64,000 bases of DNA from contig NZ_QEKW01000005.1 of NCBI RefSeq assembly GCF_003096675.1, positions 62,001-126,000 of the forward strand, in the 5' to 3' direction. This document shows, one piece after another, positions 48,364 through 56,802 of this stretch. The number at the start of each line of letters is the position of its first letter. Positions within the stretch are counted from its first letter, which is position 1. The position numbers and the translations under genes are program-made. The stretch is from Actinomycetospora cinnamomea. GTDB lineage: Bacteria; Actinomycetota; Actinomycetes; Mycobacteriales; Pseudonocardiaceae. The notes below the pieces were generated by a model, which saw only the letters and a list, made by a program, of their open reading frames with translations, did not search any database and was not told the DNA's origin.

Positions 48364-51300
48364 TCACCTCGCGATGGGGCGCGGAGCGTGCTCCGTAGGG
48401 CGTTCCGCCGCCGTTCCACGGACCAGCTCGTCGTGCACGGCCCGGGCCACCGGTGCCCACAGCCGGCCCGGACCCCCCATGGCGAGCAGGTGGTCGGCGG
48501 CCGCCCGGGCACCGCCGGTGTCGCCGGCCGCGAGGCAGGAGGCGAGGAGGACACGGACGAGCAAGGCGTGCTGCCCCGGTGCCGTGCCCACGGGCCCGGT
48601 GGCGGCCACGGCGGCCCGGACCCGGGCCAGCCCGTCGCCCGTGTGGCCGTCGAGCACCGCCACGTGACCGCGGAAGGCCTCGGTCACGTGCCCGCTCACG
48701 GTCCTCTCCGCCGTGGCGAGGAGACCGGCCGTGTGCTCGCGGAACGCCCGCTCGTCGCCCATGTCGAGGGCGAGCAGGGCGGCGAAGGTCAGGGCGATCG
48801 TGCGGCTGAAGGGGTGCTCGAGCCGTCGCGCCCACGCCAGCGCCTCCGATGCCGCCCGGCCGGCCTCGTCGGGTTCCCCGAGGAACCAGAGCGTGTTGGC
48901 GAGCCGGCCCAGACACACCACCTTGGGGTCCTGCGCGTAGTGCAGCTGGTGGGTCGTCGCGAGCGCCGGGTCGTAGCGCGCGACGGCGCGCCGGAAGTGG
49001 TCGCGCGCAGGCTCCAGATCGGCCTGCCAGAACGCCGACACGCCGAGGACGTAGGCGGCCTCGACCTCGAGCACGCGGTCGCCGGAGCGGTCGGCCAGCC
49101 GGGCGAGCCGGTGGCCGAAACCGGTGGCCGCCGCGAAGTCGGACCGGGTCAGGGCGCTGAGCGCGAGCGAGCGCACCAGCAGCGGCGACGGCTCCGTGGC
49201 GAGGACGCGGCCCAGCTCGGCCACGCGCTCCTGGGTCGCCCGCATCCGCGGTGACTCGTAGGCGGCGACGGACACGAGCGGGGCGAGCAGGTCGGTCCGC
49301 AGCGCGAGCTCCCGCCGGTCGCGCGAGGTCGTGGCGGGCTGGTCGGCGAGCAGCGCGAGGGCACGCTCGAGGAGCCGGACCGCCTCGTGGTGGGCGTGCA
49401 GGGCCCGCGCGACACGGGCCGCGCGCCGGCACCACCCGACGGCCCGCTCCGTGTCCCCGGCACCTTCGAGGTGCGCGGCGACGCGGGCGCTCACGCGGTC
49501 GACCTCGGTGGTGTGCCCGCTCACGAGGGCGGCCGCGATCCTCGCGTGCAGTCGGCGCCGGTGTGCCGGCCCCGTCCCGTCCACCACGACCTGACGGATC
49601 TTCCCGTGGCTGAACTCGTAGGACCCGCCGTGCCCGACACCACCGGCGCGCTCCCGGACGAGGCGTCGGCGCCAGAGCTCGTCGAGCGCGCGAACGAGCG
49701 TGTCCTCGTCGACCTCGGCCGCCGCGCGCAGGACGCCGACGTCGAACTCCCGCCCGATGGTGGCGGCCAGGGTCGCGAGCTCGCGGGTCCGTGGGTCGAG
49801 CCGGCCGAGTCGGAGCTCGACCGCCGACTGCACGCGTGCGGTCGTCCCCGTGCGCTGCGTCCATCCGGCGCGGACCGCCTCCACGACGAACAACGGGTTG
49901 CCCTCGGTGTCGTCGACCAGACGGTCCGCCTCCGCGGCCGTCAGTGTCGAGCCCGCGAGCCGGCGCGCGAGCACGACGGTCTCCCGGGGGCTCAGGGGGC
50001 CCAGTTCGATCTCCTCGAGGGCGCCTCGGGCGTTCGTCCCCAGGAGCAGGTCGTGGGCGGGGTCGCCGCCCTCCATCTCCTCGTGGCGCCCGGTGGCGAG
50101 GACGAGCAGGCCGGGACCGGGCCGCTCGCGCACCAGGTAGTGCAGGAGTCGCGCGGATTCCCGGTCGACGGCGTGGACGTCGTCGACCACGAGGAGCGTG
50201 GGGCGCACCGGGGACAGCACCGCGGCGGCGACGGCCTCGAAGAGCCGGCGGCGCTGCTCGGCCTCGCCGAGCGCCACCGGCGGCGCGGCGTCCGGACGCT
50301 CGGTGAGGACCTCGGGCACGAGGCGCGCGACCTCCGAGACGTGGGCGGGCTCCATCCGCAGGACCGAGGGCCACACCGTGTCCGCCCGCAGCCAGGTGGT
50401 CACGAGGCCGTACGCCAGCGGCCCGTCGGCGGGATGACAGCGAGCGTCGGCGACACGAGCCCCGCGTCGGCGGCACCACGTCCCGAGCTCCTCGGCGAGC
50501 CGGGTCTTGCCGATGCCCGGGTCGCCGCTGAGCAGGACGAGCCGTGAGCCACCGGCTTCGACGGCGTGCCACACGGCCTCCAGCCGCACCTGCTCGCGCC
50601 GGCGCCCGACGAGCGGGCCGGGGTCCGCCGTCGCCGCGGCCGGAACCTGGGGGCGGGCGGGCGCGGGCGCCGGCAGGAGGGCGTCGTAGGCCGCGCGGGT
50701 CTCGGCCGAGGGCGCGACACCGAGTTCCTGCTCGAGCGTCGTGGCGCACAGGTGGTAGACCCGCACCGCCCGCGCCCGGTCGCCGCGTGCCACGTGCAGT
50801 CGCATGAGGAGCCGGTAGGCGTCCTCCCGCAACGGGTCCGCGCGCTGCAGCCGTTCGGCGTGGCGGATCGCCTCCGTGAGGGCGCCCGACCGCTCGCACC
50901 GCGTCGCGAGCTCGGCGAGGGCGTCGTGGATCCGGTGCCGGAGGCGCTCGCGGGGCTCCCGGAGCCACTCGTCGTCGTGGTCCTCGAGCAGTTCCCCCGT
51001 GCCGAGGGCCACGGCCTCCTGCAGCTCCTGCCGCCGCGCGGCGTCGCGGTCGCTCGTGTCCCTCGCGCGGCCGGTGAGCAGGTCCTCGAGGAGCGCCACG
51101 TCGCTGCGCAGCGGCCGGTCGCGGTGCAGCCGCAGGGCGTGCGGGCCGACCTCGAGGTACCGGTCGATCGCCGGGAGGCCGCGGCGGAGGTCGTGCAGGA
51201 CGTGGCGCAGGTTGGTCCGCGCCTGGGCCTCGGTCGAGTCGGGCCAGATCGCCGACGCGATCGAGGCCCGGGGGAGCGGCCCGCCGCCCTCGAGCAGGAG

Positions 51301-51408
51301 CAGGGCGAGCACCGACTCGGCCCGTGCGGACGCGAGGAGCGTCGGGTCCTCGCCGTCGAGGCGCAGTGCGAAGCGGCCGAGCAGGCGGACCGTCACGTCC
51401 GGGTCCAC
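48364..51408 (-). CDS. large AfsR/SARP-type transcriptional activator with BTAD, AAA ATPase and helical-repeat domains
   Basis: 1014 aa from GTG 51408; the frame continues to 51486 but VDPDVTVRLLGRF is the usual protein start. Domain order: OmpR-like winged helix (VRLLGRFALRLDGED to LHDLRRGLPAIDRY, about 1-85), BTAD helices (about 90-240), AAA/NACHT-like ATPase with Walker A LLSGDPGIGKT and Walker B LLVVDDVHAVD, then about 400 residues of TPR-like helices. It integrates ATP or ligand signals to switch on target genes. The nearest target is the BBE-like oxidase gene, 14 bp downstream, which may share its operon. Confidence 0.86.
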   Translation of the reverse strand: MDPDVTVRLLGRFALRLDGEDPTLLASARAESVLALLLLEGGGPLPRASIASAIWPDSTEAQARTNLRHVLHDLRRGLPAIDRYLEVGPHALRLHRDRPLRSDVALLEDLLTGRARDTSDRDAARRQELQEAVALGTGELLEDHDDEWLREPRERLRHRIHDALAELATRCERSGALTEAIRHAERLQRADPLREDAYRLLMRLHVARGDRARAVRVYHLCATTLEQELGVAPSAETRAAYDALLPAPAPARPQVPAAATADPGPLVGRRREQVRLEAVWHAVEAGGSRLVLLSGDPGIGKTRLAEELGTWCRRRGARVADARCHPADGPLAYGLVTTWLRADTVWPSVLRMEPAHVSEVARLVPEVLTERPDAAPPVALGEAEQRRRLFEAVAAAVLSPVRPTLLVVDDVHAVDRESARLLHYLVRERPGPGLLVLATGRHEEMEGGDPAHDLLLGTNARGALEEIELGPLSPRETVVLARRLAGSTLTAAEADRLVDDTEGNPLFVVEAVRAGWTQRTGTTARVQSAVELRLGRLDPRTRELATLAATIGREFDVGVLRAAAEVDEDTLVRALDELWRRRLVRERAGGVGHGGSYEFSHGKIRQVVVDGTGPAHRRRLHARIAAALVSGHTTEVDRVSARVAAHLEGAGDTERAVGWCRRAARVARALHAHHEAVRLLERALALLADQPATTSRDRRELALRTDLLAPLVSVAAYESPRMRATQERVAELGRVLATEPSPLLVRSLALSALTRSDFAAATGFGHRLARLADRSGDRVLEVEAAYVLGVSAFWQADLEPARDHFRRAVARYDPALATTHQLHYAQDPKVVCLGRLANTLWFLGEPDEAGRAASEALAWARRLEHPFSRTIALTFAALLALDMGDERAFREHTAGLLATAERTVSGHVTEAFRGHVAVLDGHTGDGLARVRAAVAATGPVGTAPGQHALLVRVLLASCLAAGDTGGARAAADHLLAMGGPGRLWAPVARAVHDELVRGTAAERPTEHAPRPIAR

Positions 51409-51827
51409 CGGAACAGTGTCCCGGGTCACACGAGCGAGGTCGAGGCCCGCCGGCAGGGGCGCCCCCCGGTCGCCGTGGGGCAGCACGGCGACCGAGGGAC
51501 GCGAGACCCCGTGCGGCCGGGCGCGGTCGGTCGCACGGGGGACCGGGTCGTCCCCGGGGGGACGGCTCGGGTGGTCGGGCCGTGACGGCCTCGCGGCGGC
51601 TCCGGCGCGAACTGCGGCGACAACGGCATCTGTCCAACGAACGAGGTCTCCCCCGCGATACGCACTCTCGCCGTCCCGCCGGGGATTCGCGCCGACCGGT
51701 CGCCCGGTTCACCCCCGTGGGCGACGAGCGGGGCGCGACGGGCGGCCCGGGCGGCCCTGCCCCGGCTCCCGGTCCGCGGGCGGTCGCGTTCCGGGGGTCG
51801 CGCCCCGACGGTGGGACACTGGAATCC
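51409..51827. other. divergent intergenic region between the BTAD regulator and DUF445 genes
   Basis: 419 bp. It contains the alternative in-frame extension of the regulator (to 51486) and open frames on both strands without ribosome sites. Both flanking genes are preceded by a GGGACACTG motif a few bases before their GTG starts (51818-51820 end on the plus side; mirrored near 51416-51424 on the minus side), possibly -10 elements for leaderless mRNAs. I see no RNA gene. Confidence 0.45.
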
Positions 51828-53267
51828 GTGCAGACCGCCCAGGGCCCCGACCGCGGCGCCGGGACACGCAGCGACGCGGGCCCCGACGAGCCGATCGACC
51901 CACCCACCGACCCGCTCGGCCGTGACGTACCCGCCGTGGGACCCGCTCCCGAGGACCGTACGACGTCCGGAGCCCGGTCGGCGACCCGCACGTCGTCGGT
52001 CGGCATGAGCATGGTGGGCCTGACCGACGACGCCGACAAGCGCGCCCGCCTGCGACGGATGAAGGCCGTGGCGCTGTCGTTCCTGCTCGGCGCCGCGGTC
52101 ATCTGGGTGATCTTCCGCCTCTGGGAGGGCAACGGCGGACCCGCGTTCACCGGCTACGTCCGCGCCGCCGCCGAGGCCGGCATGATCGGCGGGCTCGCCG
52201 ACTGGTTCGCCATCACGGCCCTCTTCCGCCACCCGCTCGGCATCAAGGTTCCGCACACGGCGCTCATCCCGCGCAAGAAGGACCAGCTCGGCCAGAGTCT
52301 GTCCGGCTTCGTCGGCGACAACTTCCTGGCGCCGGCCGTCGTCGCCGACAAGCTGCGCACCGCGCAGGTCACCGCGCGCGTCGGCAGCTGGCTCGCGTCC
52401 CCGGGCAACGCCGCGCGCGTCACGGCCGAGCTCGCCACGGTGGTGCGCGGCGCGGTCACGGTGCTGCGGGACGACGAGATCCAGGCCGTGGTCGACCAGG
52501 CCGTCACACGCCGCGTCGTGGCCCAGCCCTGGGGGCCACCGCTGGGCCGCCTGCTGGCCGGTGTGCTGGCCGACGGCTCGCACCGCAGGCTCGTCGACCT
52601 CATCTGCGACCGTGCCTACGACTGGGTGCGCAACAACCACGAGACCGTGATGGCCCTGGTCAGCCGGCAGGCGCCGAGCTGGTCGCCGCGGTTCGTCGAC
52701 GGCCTGATCGCCGACCGTATCTACGCGGAGGCGCTGTCCTTCGCATGGGCGGTGAAGGCCGACCCGGACCACCCGCTGCGCAAGGCCATCGACCGCTTCC
52801 TCGTCTCCTTCGCCGGCGACCTCCAGGACGACCCGGAGACCGGCGAGCGGGTGGAGGCCATCAAGCGCCAGCTCCTCGAGCACCCCGACGTCCAGGCGCT
52901 CATCTCGCGAGCTTGGGCGACGGGCAAGGCGATGCTGCTCGACGCCGCCGAGGACCCGTCCTCGCAGCTGCGGCTGCGCGTCACCGACGGCGTCACCCGC
53001 TTCGGCGAGCGCCTCGACACCGACGCCGAGCTGCGCGACAAGATCGACGGCTGGATCGTCGACGCGGCGGGCTACGTCGTGGGCCGCTACTCGCGCGAGA
53101 TCACCACCCTGATCTCCGACACGGTCGAGCGCTGGGACGGGCACGAGGCGTCCCGCAAGATCGAGCTGCAGGTGGGGCGCGACCTGCAGTTCATCCGTAT
53201 CAACGGCACGCTCGTCGGGGCACTCGTGGGGCTCGCCATCTACTCGGTCGGCGAGCTGCTCGTCTGA
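51828..53267 (+). CDS. DUF445 family membrane protein
   Basis: 479 aa from GTG 51828, possibly leaderless. A disordered 60-residue N-terminus (Pro/Asp-rich) precedes AVALSFLLGAAVIWVIFRLWEG. The DUF445 signature follows: YVRAAAEAGMIGGLADWFAITALFRHPLGIKVPHTALIPRKKDQLG, then long helices (TVVRGAVTVLRDDEIQAVVDQ, DLQFIRINGTLVGALVGLAIYSVGELL). DUF445 proteins of bacilli and actinobacteria are membrane-associated with no assigned biochemistry. The last helix suggests N- and C-terminal membrane anchors with a large helical middle. Confidence 0.85.
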   Translation: MQTAQGPDRGAGTRSDAGPDEPIDPPTDPLGRDVPAVGPAPEDRTTSGARSATRTSSVGMSMVGLTDDADKRARLRRMKAVALSFLLGAAVIWVIFRLWEGNGGPAFTGYVRAAAEAGMIGGLADWFAITALFRHPLGIKVPHTALIPRKKDQLGQSLSGFVGDNFLAPAVVADKLRTAQVTARVGSWLASPGNAARVTAELATVVRGAVTVLRDDEIQAVVDQAVTRRVVAQPWGPPLGRLLAGVLADGSHRRLVDLICDRAYDWVRNNHETVMALVSRQAPSWSPRFVDGLIADRIYAEALSFAWAVKADPDHPLRKAIDRFLVSFAGDLQDDPETGERVEAIKRQLLEHPDVQALISRAWATGKAMLLDAAEDPSSQLRLRVTDGVTRFGERLDTDAELRDKIDGWIVDAAGYVVGRYSREITTLISDTVERWDGHEASRKIELQVGRDLQFIRINGTLVGALVGLAIYSVGELLV

Positions 53268-53354
53268 CCCCGGGAGGACGCCGCCCAGCAACGTCCCGGT
53301 GGCCACCGCGTCACCCGTCCGTGTGTGCGTGAGGCCACGCCATCAGCGCTAGCA

Positions 53355-53388
53355 GAGTGCTTGCACCAGCTAGCACTCGTGTTAGCGT
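53355..53388 (+). promoter_or_regulatory. promoter with inverted-repeat operator upstream of the XRE regulator
   Basis: GAGTGCT (53355-53361) and AGCACTC (53372-53378) are inverted with a 10-bp spacer. They sit on a promoter with -35 TTGCAC (53361-53366) and -10 TAGCGT (53383-53388), 16 bp apart. The half sites equal those of CIRCE but in the outward order, so this is not CIRCE; autoregulation by the XRE protein is the simplest guess. Confidence 0.5.
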
Positions 53389-53420
53389 GGATGTCAGCGA
53401 GATCGGAGGAGGTGGTTCCG

Positions 53421-53873
53421 GTGGCCACGGACGGGGTCGAGAAGATCGGCCAGGCCGTCGAGGACATCGGGGCCTACATCCGCCGGCAGCGCGAGGGCGC
53501 GGAGGTCTCCCTCCGTCAGCTCGCCAAGGTCGCGGGGATCAGCAACCCGTACCTGAGCCAGATCGAGCGGGGCCTGCGCAAGCCCTCGGCCGAGATCCTG
53601 GCCCAGATCGCGACCGGCCTGCGGATCTCCGCCGAGGCGTTGTACGTCCGCGCCGGGATCCTCGAGCCCCGGGAGTACTCCCCGGTGCTCGACGCCCTCG
53701 CCGCGGACCCGGACCTGACCGAGCGCCAGAAGCAGGTGCTCACCGACATCTACGAGTCGTTCCGCCGCGGCAACAGCGCGGGGGACGCGACGGGGTCCCG
53801 CCCCGCCGGTGTCGGCGAGGACGCCGTCATCGCCGTGCCCGACGTCGAGCACGTCGGCGACGGCACCGCCTAA
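53421..53873 (+). CDS. XRE family regulator (Rv0474-like), upstream of HBHA
   Basis: 150 aa from GTG 53421, with GGAGGAGG at 53405-53412. The helix-turn-helix is IGAYIRRQREGAEVSLRQLAKVAGISNPYLSQIERGLRKPSAEILAQIATGL, followed by SAEALYVRAGILEPRE and an acidic tail. In mycobacteria the same position upstream of the hbhA gene is held by the XRE regulator Rv0474, which supports naming by synteny. Its targets are unknown, and the dyad at 53355-53378 may be its own operator. Confidence 0.85.
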   Translation: MATDGVEKIGQAVEDIGAYIRRQREGAEVSLRQLAKVAGISNPYLSQIERGLRKPSAEILAQIATGLRISAEALYVRAGILEPREYSPVLDALAADPDLTERQKQVLTDIYESFRRGNSAGDATGSRPAGVGEDAVIAVPDVEHVGDGTA

Positions 53874-53912
53874 CGCTCACGCACGACCACCGAGACACGA
53901 GTGAGGACACCC

Positions 53913-54635
53913 ATGGCTGTCACCTTCCCGACCAAGTTCGACGTCCGCGAGGCCCGCGACCAGGCCAGCAAGGCCGTCTCGGACGCCATCGACCCCCTGC
54001 GCCAGCCGGCCCTGGCCGTGCTCGGCCTCGGCGACGTGGCCGTCGCCGCCGGCCGGGACGCCGTCGCCCGCGTGCAGGCCGGCGCCACCGAGGTGCAGGC
54101 CCGCGTCGAGGACCTGCCCGCCGAGCTGCAGGAGCTGCGCACCAAGCTGACCGCGGAGGACTTCCGCCGCCTGGTCGACAGCTACCTCGCCGCCGTCCGC
54201 AGCGTCTACAACGACCTCATCAAGCGCGGCGAGGTCACCTACCACGGGATCAAGGCGCAGCCGCAGGTCAAGCAGGCGCTCGACACCGTCGACCAGGTCC
54301 AGAGCGAGATCGAGCACCGTCTCGAGGACGCCGTCGAGGGCTTCCGCGTCCGCGGCGAGGCCGGCCTGGCCGAGGTCACCAAGCAGACCCGCTCGGTCGG
54401 TGAGCGCGCCGCCCGCGCGACCCAGCGCTTCAGCGCGCAGGCCGCCGAGGAGGTCGCCGAGACCGGCGCCGAGCTCTCCGAGGAGATCAAGGAGGCCGGC
54501 GACGAGGTCGCGGCGGAGACCCGCAGCGCCACCCGCAGGGCCGCCGCGCGCACCGCGCCGAAGAAGCAGGGCCCGAAGAACGCGCCGAAGTCCGCGGCCA
54601 CCACGGGCGGCGCCAAGAAGGCCCCGAAGGCCTGA
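53913..54635 (+). CDS. hbhA: heparin-binding hemagglutinin (HBHA)-like protein
   Basis: 240 aa from ATG 53913, with GAGGA 5 bp upstream. Long helical coiled-coil core: FDVREARDQASKAVSDAIDPLRQPALAVLGLGDVAVAAGRDAVARVQ, DLPAELQELRTKLTAEDFRRLVDSYLAAVRSVYNDLIKRGE, then a Lys/Ala/Pro-rich C-terminus (KKQGPKNAPKSAATTGGAKK) like the heparin-binding tail of mycobacterial HBHA. In this free-living-type organism the likely role is lipid-droplet or membrane association rather than adhesion. It lies 39 bp after the XRE gene, which matches the Rv0474-Rv0475-Rv0476 order. Confidence 0.85.
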   Translation: MAVTFPTKFDVREARDQASKAVSDAIDPLRQPALAVLGLGDVAVAAGRDAVARVQAGATEVQARVEDLPAELQELRTKLTAEDFRRLVDSYLAAVRSVYNDLIKRGEVTYHGIKAQPQVKQALDTVDQVQSEIEHRLEDAVEGFRVRGEAGLAEVTKQTRSVGERAARATQRFSAQAAEEVAETGAELSEEIKEAGDEVAAETRSATRRAAARTAPKKQGPKNAPKSAATTGGAKKAPKA

Positions 54636-54669
54636 CACCGGTCACCCCACGGGTGACGCTCTGCACCGT

Positions 54670-54703
54670 ACGGCCCCGGGACGCTCCGCCGTCCCGGGGC
54701 CGT
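54670..54703 (+). terminator. strong hairpin terminator after hbhA
   Basis: ACGGCCCCGGGAC (54670-54682), 8-nt loop, GTCCCGGGGCCGT (54691-54703): a perfect 13-bp stem, 35 bp after the hbhA stop. No T-run. Confidence 0.8.
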
Positions 54704-54765
54704 CGTACGTCGTCCGCCGGACGCGTGGCTGTCGCGGCGGCAGCGGGGGGACGTACTCTGATGGT

Positions 54766-55065
54766 GTGTCGGTGCTCTACAACCTCGACTCCTACGTGCT
54801 GCTGGTGCTGTGGCTGCTCGGGATCCCGGTCGGCCTCTACGCCTTCGTGCACGCCCTGATGCAGCGCTCCGACGCGTTCACGGCCGCCGACAAGCTGACC
54901 AAGCCCGTCTGGTGCGCCATCACCGGCGTGGGACTCGCGATCCTCGCGATCTCCACCAGCGGGCCGTACAGCTTCCTCTGGCTGATCGGCATCATCGCCG
55001 TCCTCATCTACATCGTCGACGTCCGTCCGCGGGTCGTGGAGATCCAGCAGGGGCCGCGCTGGTGA
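54766..55065 (+). CDS. DUF2516 family membrane protein (Rv0476-like)
   Basis: 99 aa from GTG 54766, with TACTCT ten bases before the start. Three hydrophobic helices: YVLLVLWLLGIPVGLYAFVHALMQRSDAF, PVWCAITGVGLAILAIS and FLWLIGIIAVLIYIVDVRP, ending in VEIQQGPRW. This is the DUF2516 pattern, and the position after hbhA equals Rv0476. Function unknown. The GTGA overlap with the next gene suggests coupled translation. Confidence 0.85.
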   Translation: MSVLYNLDSYVLLVLWLLGIPVGLYAFVHALMQRSDAFTAADKLTKPVWCAITGVGLAILAISTSGPYSFLWLIGIIAVLIYIVDVRPRVVEIQQGPRW

Positions 55066-55619
55066 CCTCACCGGCCGTGCACGTCGCCGGGTCGCTGCGC
55101 CCGGAGCCGGCCCTCGATCGACCCGAGCTCCTCGCCGCGCCGGTGCTCGACGCGCTGCGCGGGCTGCCCGCCGACCGCGCCACCGCCTGCCTCGTCGCCG
55201 CCATCGACCCGGAGCTCGCCGACACCGCCGCCTTCTGCGACGCCTACGGCTCCCCGCTCGAGGCCTCGGCCAACTGCGTCGTCGTCGCCGGGGCACGCTC
55301 CGGCGAGCGGCGCTTCGCGGCGTGCGTCGTCCTCGCCACGACCCGCGCGGACGTCAACACCGTCGTGCGCAAGCGCCTGGACGTCCGCAAGGCGTCGTTC
55401 GCGCCGATGGACGAGGCCGTCGAGCTCACGGGTATGGCCCACGGCGGCATCACCCCGTTCGGCCTACCCGCGGGCTGGCCGCTGCTGGTCGACACCGCCG
55501 TCCTCGCGGCGCCCGCCGTCGTCGTCGGCAGCGGACGGCGGGAGAGCAAGCTGTTCGTGCCGGGCGCGGTGCTCGGCGAGCTGCCGGGCGCGGAGCCGGT
55601 GGACGGCCTCGGCCGCTGA
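55062..55619 (+). CDS. YbaK/EbsC-like (aminoacyl-tRNA deacylase) protein
   Basis: 185 aa from GTG 55062, overlapping the DUF2516 gene. The core has ANCVVVAGARSGERRFAACVVLATTRADVNTVVRKRLDVRKASFAPMDEAVELTGMAHGGITPFGLPAGWPLLVD, the YbaK pattern of a conserved Lys-x-x-Arg segment, GxxxGGIxPFG and a C-terminal strand (VVVGSGRRESKLFVPG). Members hydrolyse misacylated Cys-tRNAPro or Ala-tRNAPro. Which aminoacyl-tRNA is edited here cannot be read from sequence. Confidence 0.82.
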   Translation: MTSPAVHVAGSLRPEPALDRPELLAAPVLDALRGLPADRATACLVAAIDPELADTAAFCDAYGSPLEASANCVVVAGARSGERRFAACVVLATTRADVNTVVRKRLDVRKASFAPMDEAVELTGMAHGGITPFGLPAGWPLLVDTAVLAAPAVVVGSGRRESKLFVPGAVLGELPGAEPVDGLGR

Positions 55620-55903
55620 GCGGGAGAAGGCCGGCCGGGGGCCGCGAGCTAGGCTCAAGATCGCGTCGAGCCCGACCAGCACCGGCCGCTCGAGGGCCGC
55701 GAGCTAGGTGCAAGATCGCGCCGAGACCGACCAGCACCGGCGGGGCGAGGCCCGCGACCTCGGCGCGGGATCACGTCGATCGCTCCGATCCGAGCGGGAG
55801 CGCGCCGCTGCGGCGGCGTCGGCCGCGGGAGGCCCCTCGTCGGCCTCGATGCGATCTTGTGCCTACGTCACCGGTGCGTTCCCACGTCGCCCCCGGCCCG
55901 CAC
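55620..55903. other. repeat-bearing intergenic region before purU
   Basis: 284 bp with no convincing gene. Two 48-bp direct repeats (44/48 identical) at 55638-55685 and 55694-55741, a degenerate third copy from about 55748, and an inverted copy at 55846-55865. Short minus-strand frames here (MLVGLDAILSLARGPR, MLVGLGAILHLARGPR) are the repeats read as protein and are not genes. Confidence 0.7.
55638..55741. repeat. tandem 56-bp-period direct repeat with CAAGATCGCG core
   Basis: Two units begin GGGCCGCGAGCTAGG and contain CAAGATCGCGYCGAG; the second starts exactly 56 bp after the first, with 4 mismatches in 48 bp. An inverted relative with core TCGATGCGATCTTGTGCCTA lies at 55846-55865. This is likely a dispersed intergenic repeat family. 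Confidence 0.75.
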
Positions 55904-56800
55904 CTAGCGGAACACGACGGTGCGGCCCGCGTGCACCTGGACGCGGTCCTCGAGGTGGGCCCGCAGCCCGCGGGCGAGCACCAGCTTCTCGACGTCGCGG
56001 CCCCGGCGGACCATGTCGTCGGCGCTGTCGGCGTGGTCCACGCGGCTGACGTCCTGCTCGATGATCGGGCCGGCGTCGAGGTCCGGCGTCACGTAGTGGC
56101 AGGTGGCGCCGACGAGCTTCACCCCGCGGGCGTGCGCCTGGTGGTAGGGCCGGGCGCCGACGAACGAGGGCAGGAAGCTGTGGTGGATGTTGATGGCCCG
56201 GCCGGCCCAGCGCTCGCACAGCTCGGGCGTCAGCACCTGCATGAAACGCGCCAGGACGACCGCCGCCGGCTCGTGCGCGTCGACGAGCTCGGCGACCTGC
56301 GCGAACGCGGCGTCGCGACCGGTGCGGGCCTCGTCGTCCTCCTCCCGGGACGGGAACGGGACGTGGTGGAACGGCACGCCGTGGGCCTCCGCGACCGGGC
56401 GCAGCACCTCGTGGTTGCCGACGACCGCCCGCACGTCCATGTCGAGCTCTCCGCCCCAGACCCGGCCCAGCAGGTCGTGCAGGCAGTGCGACTCCTTGCT
56501 CACGAGCAGCACCACCCGCGGGGTCTCCGCGGTGTCGCGGACCCGCCACTGCACGGGCTCGCCGCCGGGCTCCTCGAGCTCGGCGGCCACCTGCCCCACC
56601 ACCACCCGCAGCACGTCGGCGCCGCCGGGCACCGACGCGGAGTCCACGACCTGGCGCGTGACGAACCAGCCCGCGGCGATGTCCGCGTGGTACGCGGCCT
56701 CGGTGATCGACGCCCCGATCGCGGCCAGCCGCCCGGTGATGGCGGCGACGATGCCGGTGCGGTCCGGGCAGCTCAGGGTGATGACCAGGCGTCTGCTCAC
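55904..56800 (-). CDS. purU: formyltetrahydrofolate deformylase
   Basis: 298 aa. N-terminal ACT-like domain: RLVITLSCPDRTGIVAAITGRLAAIGASITEAAYHADIAAGWFVTRQ. The C-terminal formyltransferase-like domain has VVGNHEVLRPVAEAHGVPFHHVP, RFMQVLTPELCERWAGRAINIHHSFLPSFVGARPYHQAHARGVKLVGATCHYVT, with the His-x-Ser and Asp of the active cleft, and DLDAGPIIEQDV. It releases formate from 10-formyl-THF to balance one-carbon pools. Length and order match PurU. The DUF2505 gene ends 2 bp before its start region on the same strand. Confidence 0.93.
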   Translation of the reverse strand: MSRRLVITLSCPDRTGIVAAITGRLAAIGASITEAAYHADIAAGWFVTRQVVDSASVPGGADVLRVVVGQVAAELEEPGGEPVQWRVRDTAETPRVVLLVSKESHCLHDLLGRVWGGELDMDVRAVVGNHEVLRPVAEAHGVPFHHVPFPSREEDDEARTGRDAAFAQVAELVDAHEPAAVVLARFMQVLTPELCERWAGRAINIHHSFLPSFVGARPYHQAHARGVKLVGATCHYVTPDLDAGPIIEQDVSRVDHADSADDMVRRGRDVEKLVLARGLRAHLEDRVQVHAGRTVVFR

Positions 56801-56802
56801 GC

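Noticed and set aside
48347-52150. 1267-aa minus-strand frame over the BTAD gene and the DUF445 5' region
   Set aside because: Shadow frame, Arg/Pro-rich throughout, crossing a divergent promoter region; the BTAD frame is coherent from end to end.
53355-53378. CIRCE element for HrcA control
   Set aside because: Half sites are in the reverse order of CIRCE and the downstream gene is not a chaperone.
55638-55741. CRISPR array in the repeat-bearing spacer
   Set aside because: Only two to three decayed units, and the intervening 8 bp is far too short for a spacer; no cas genes.
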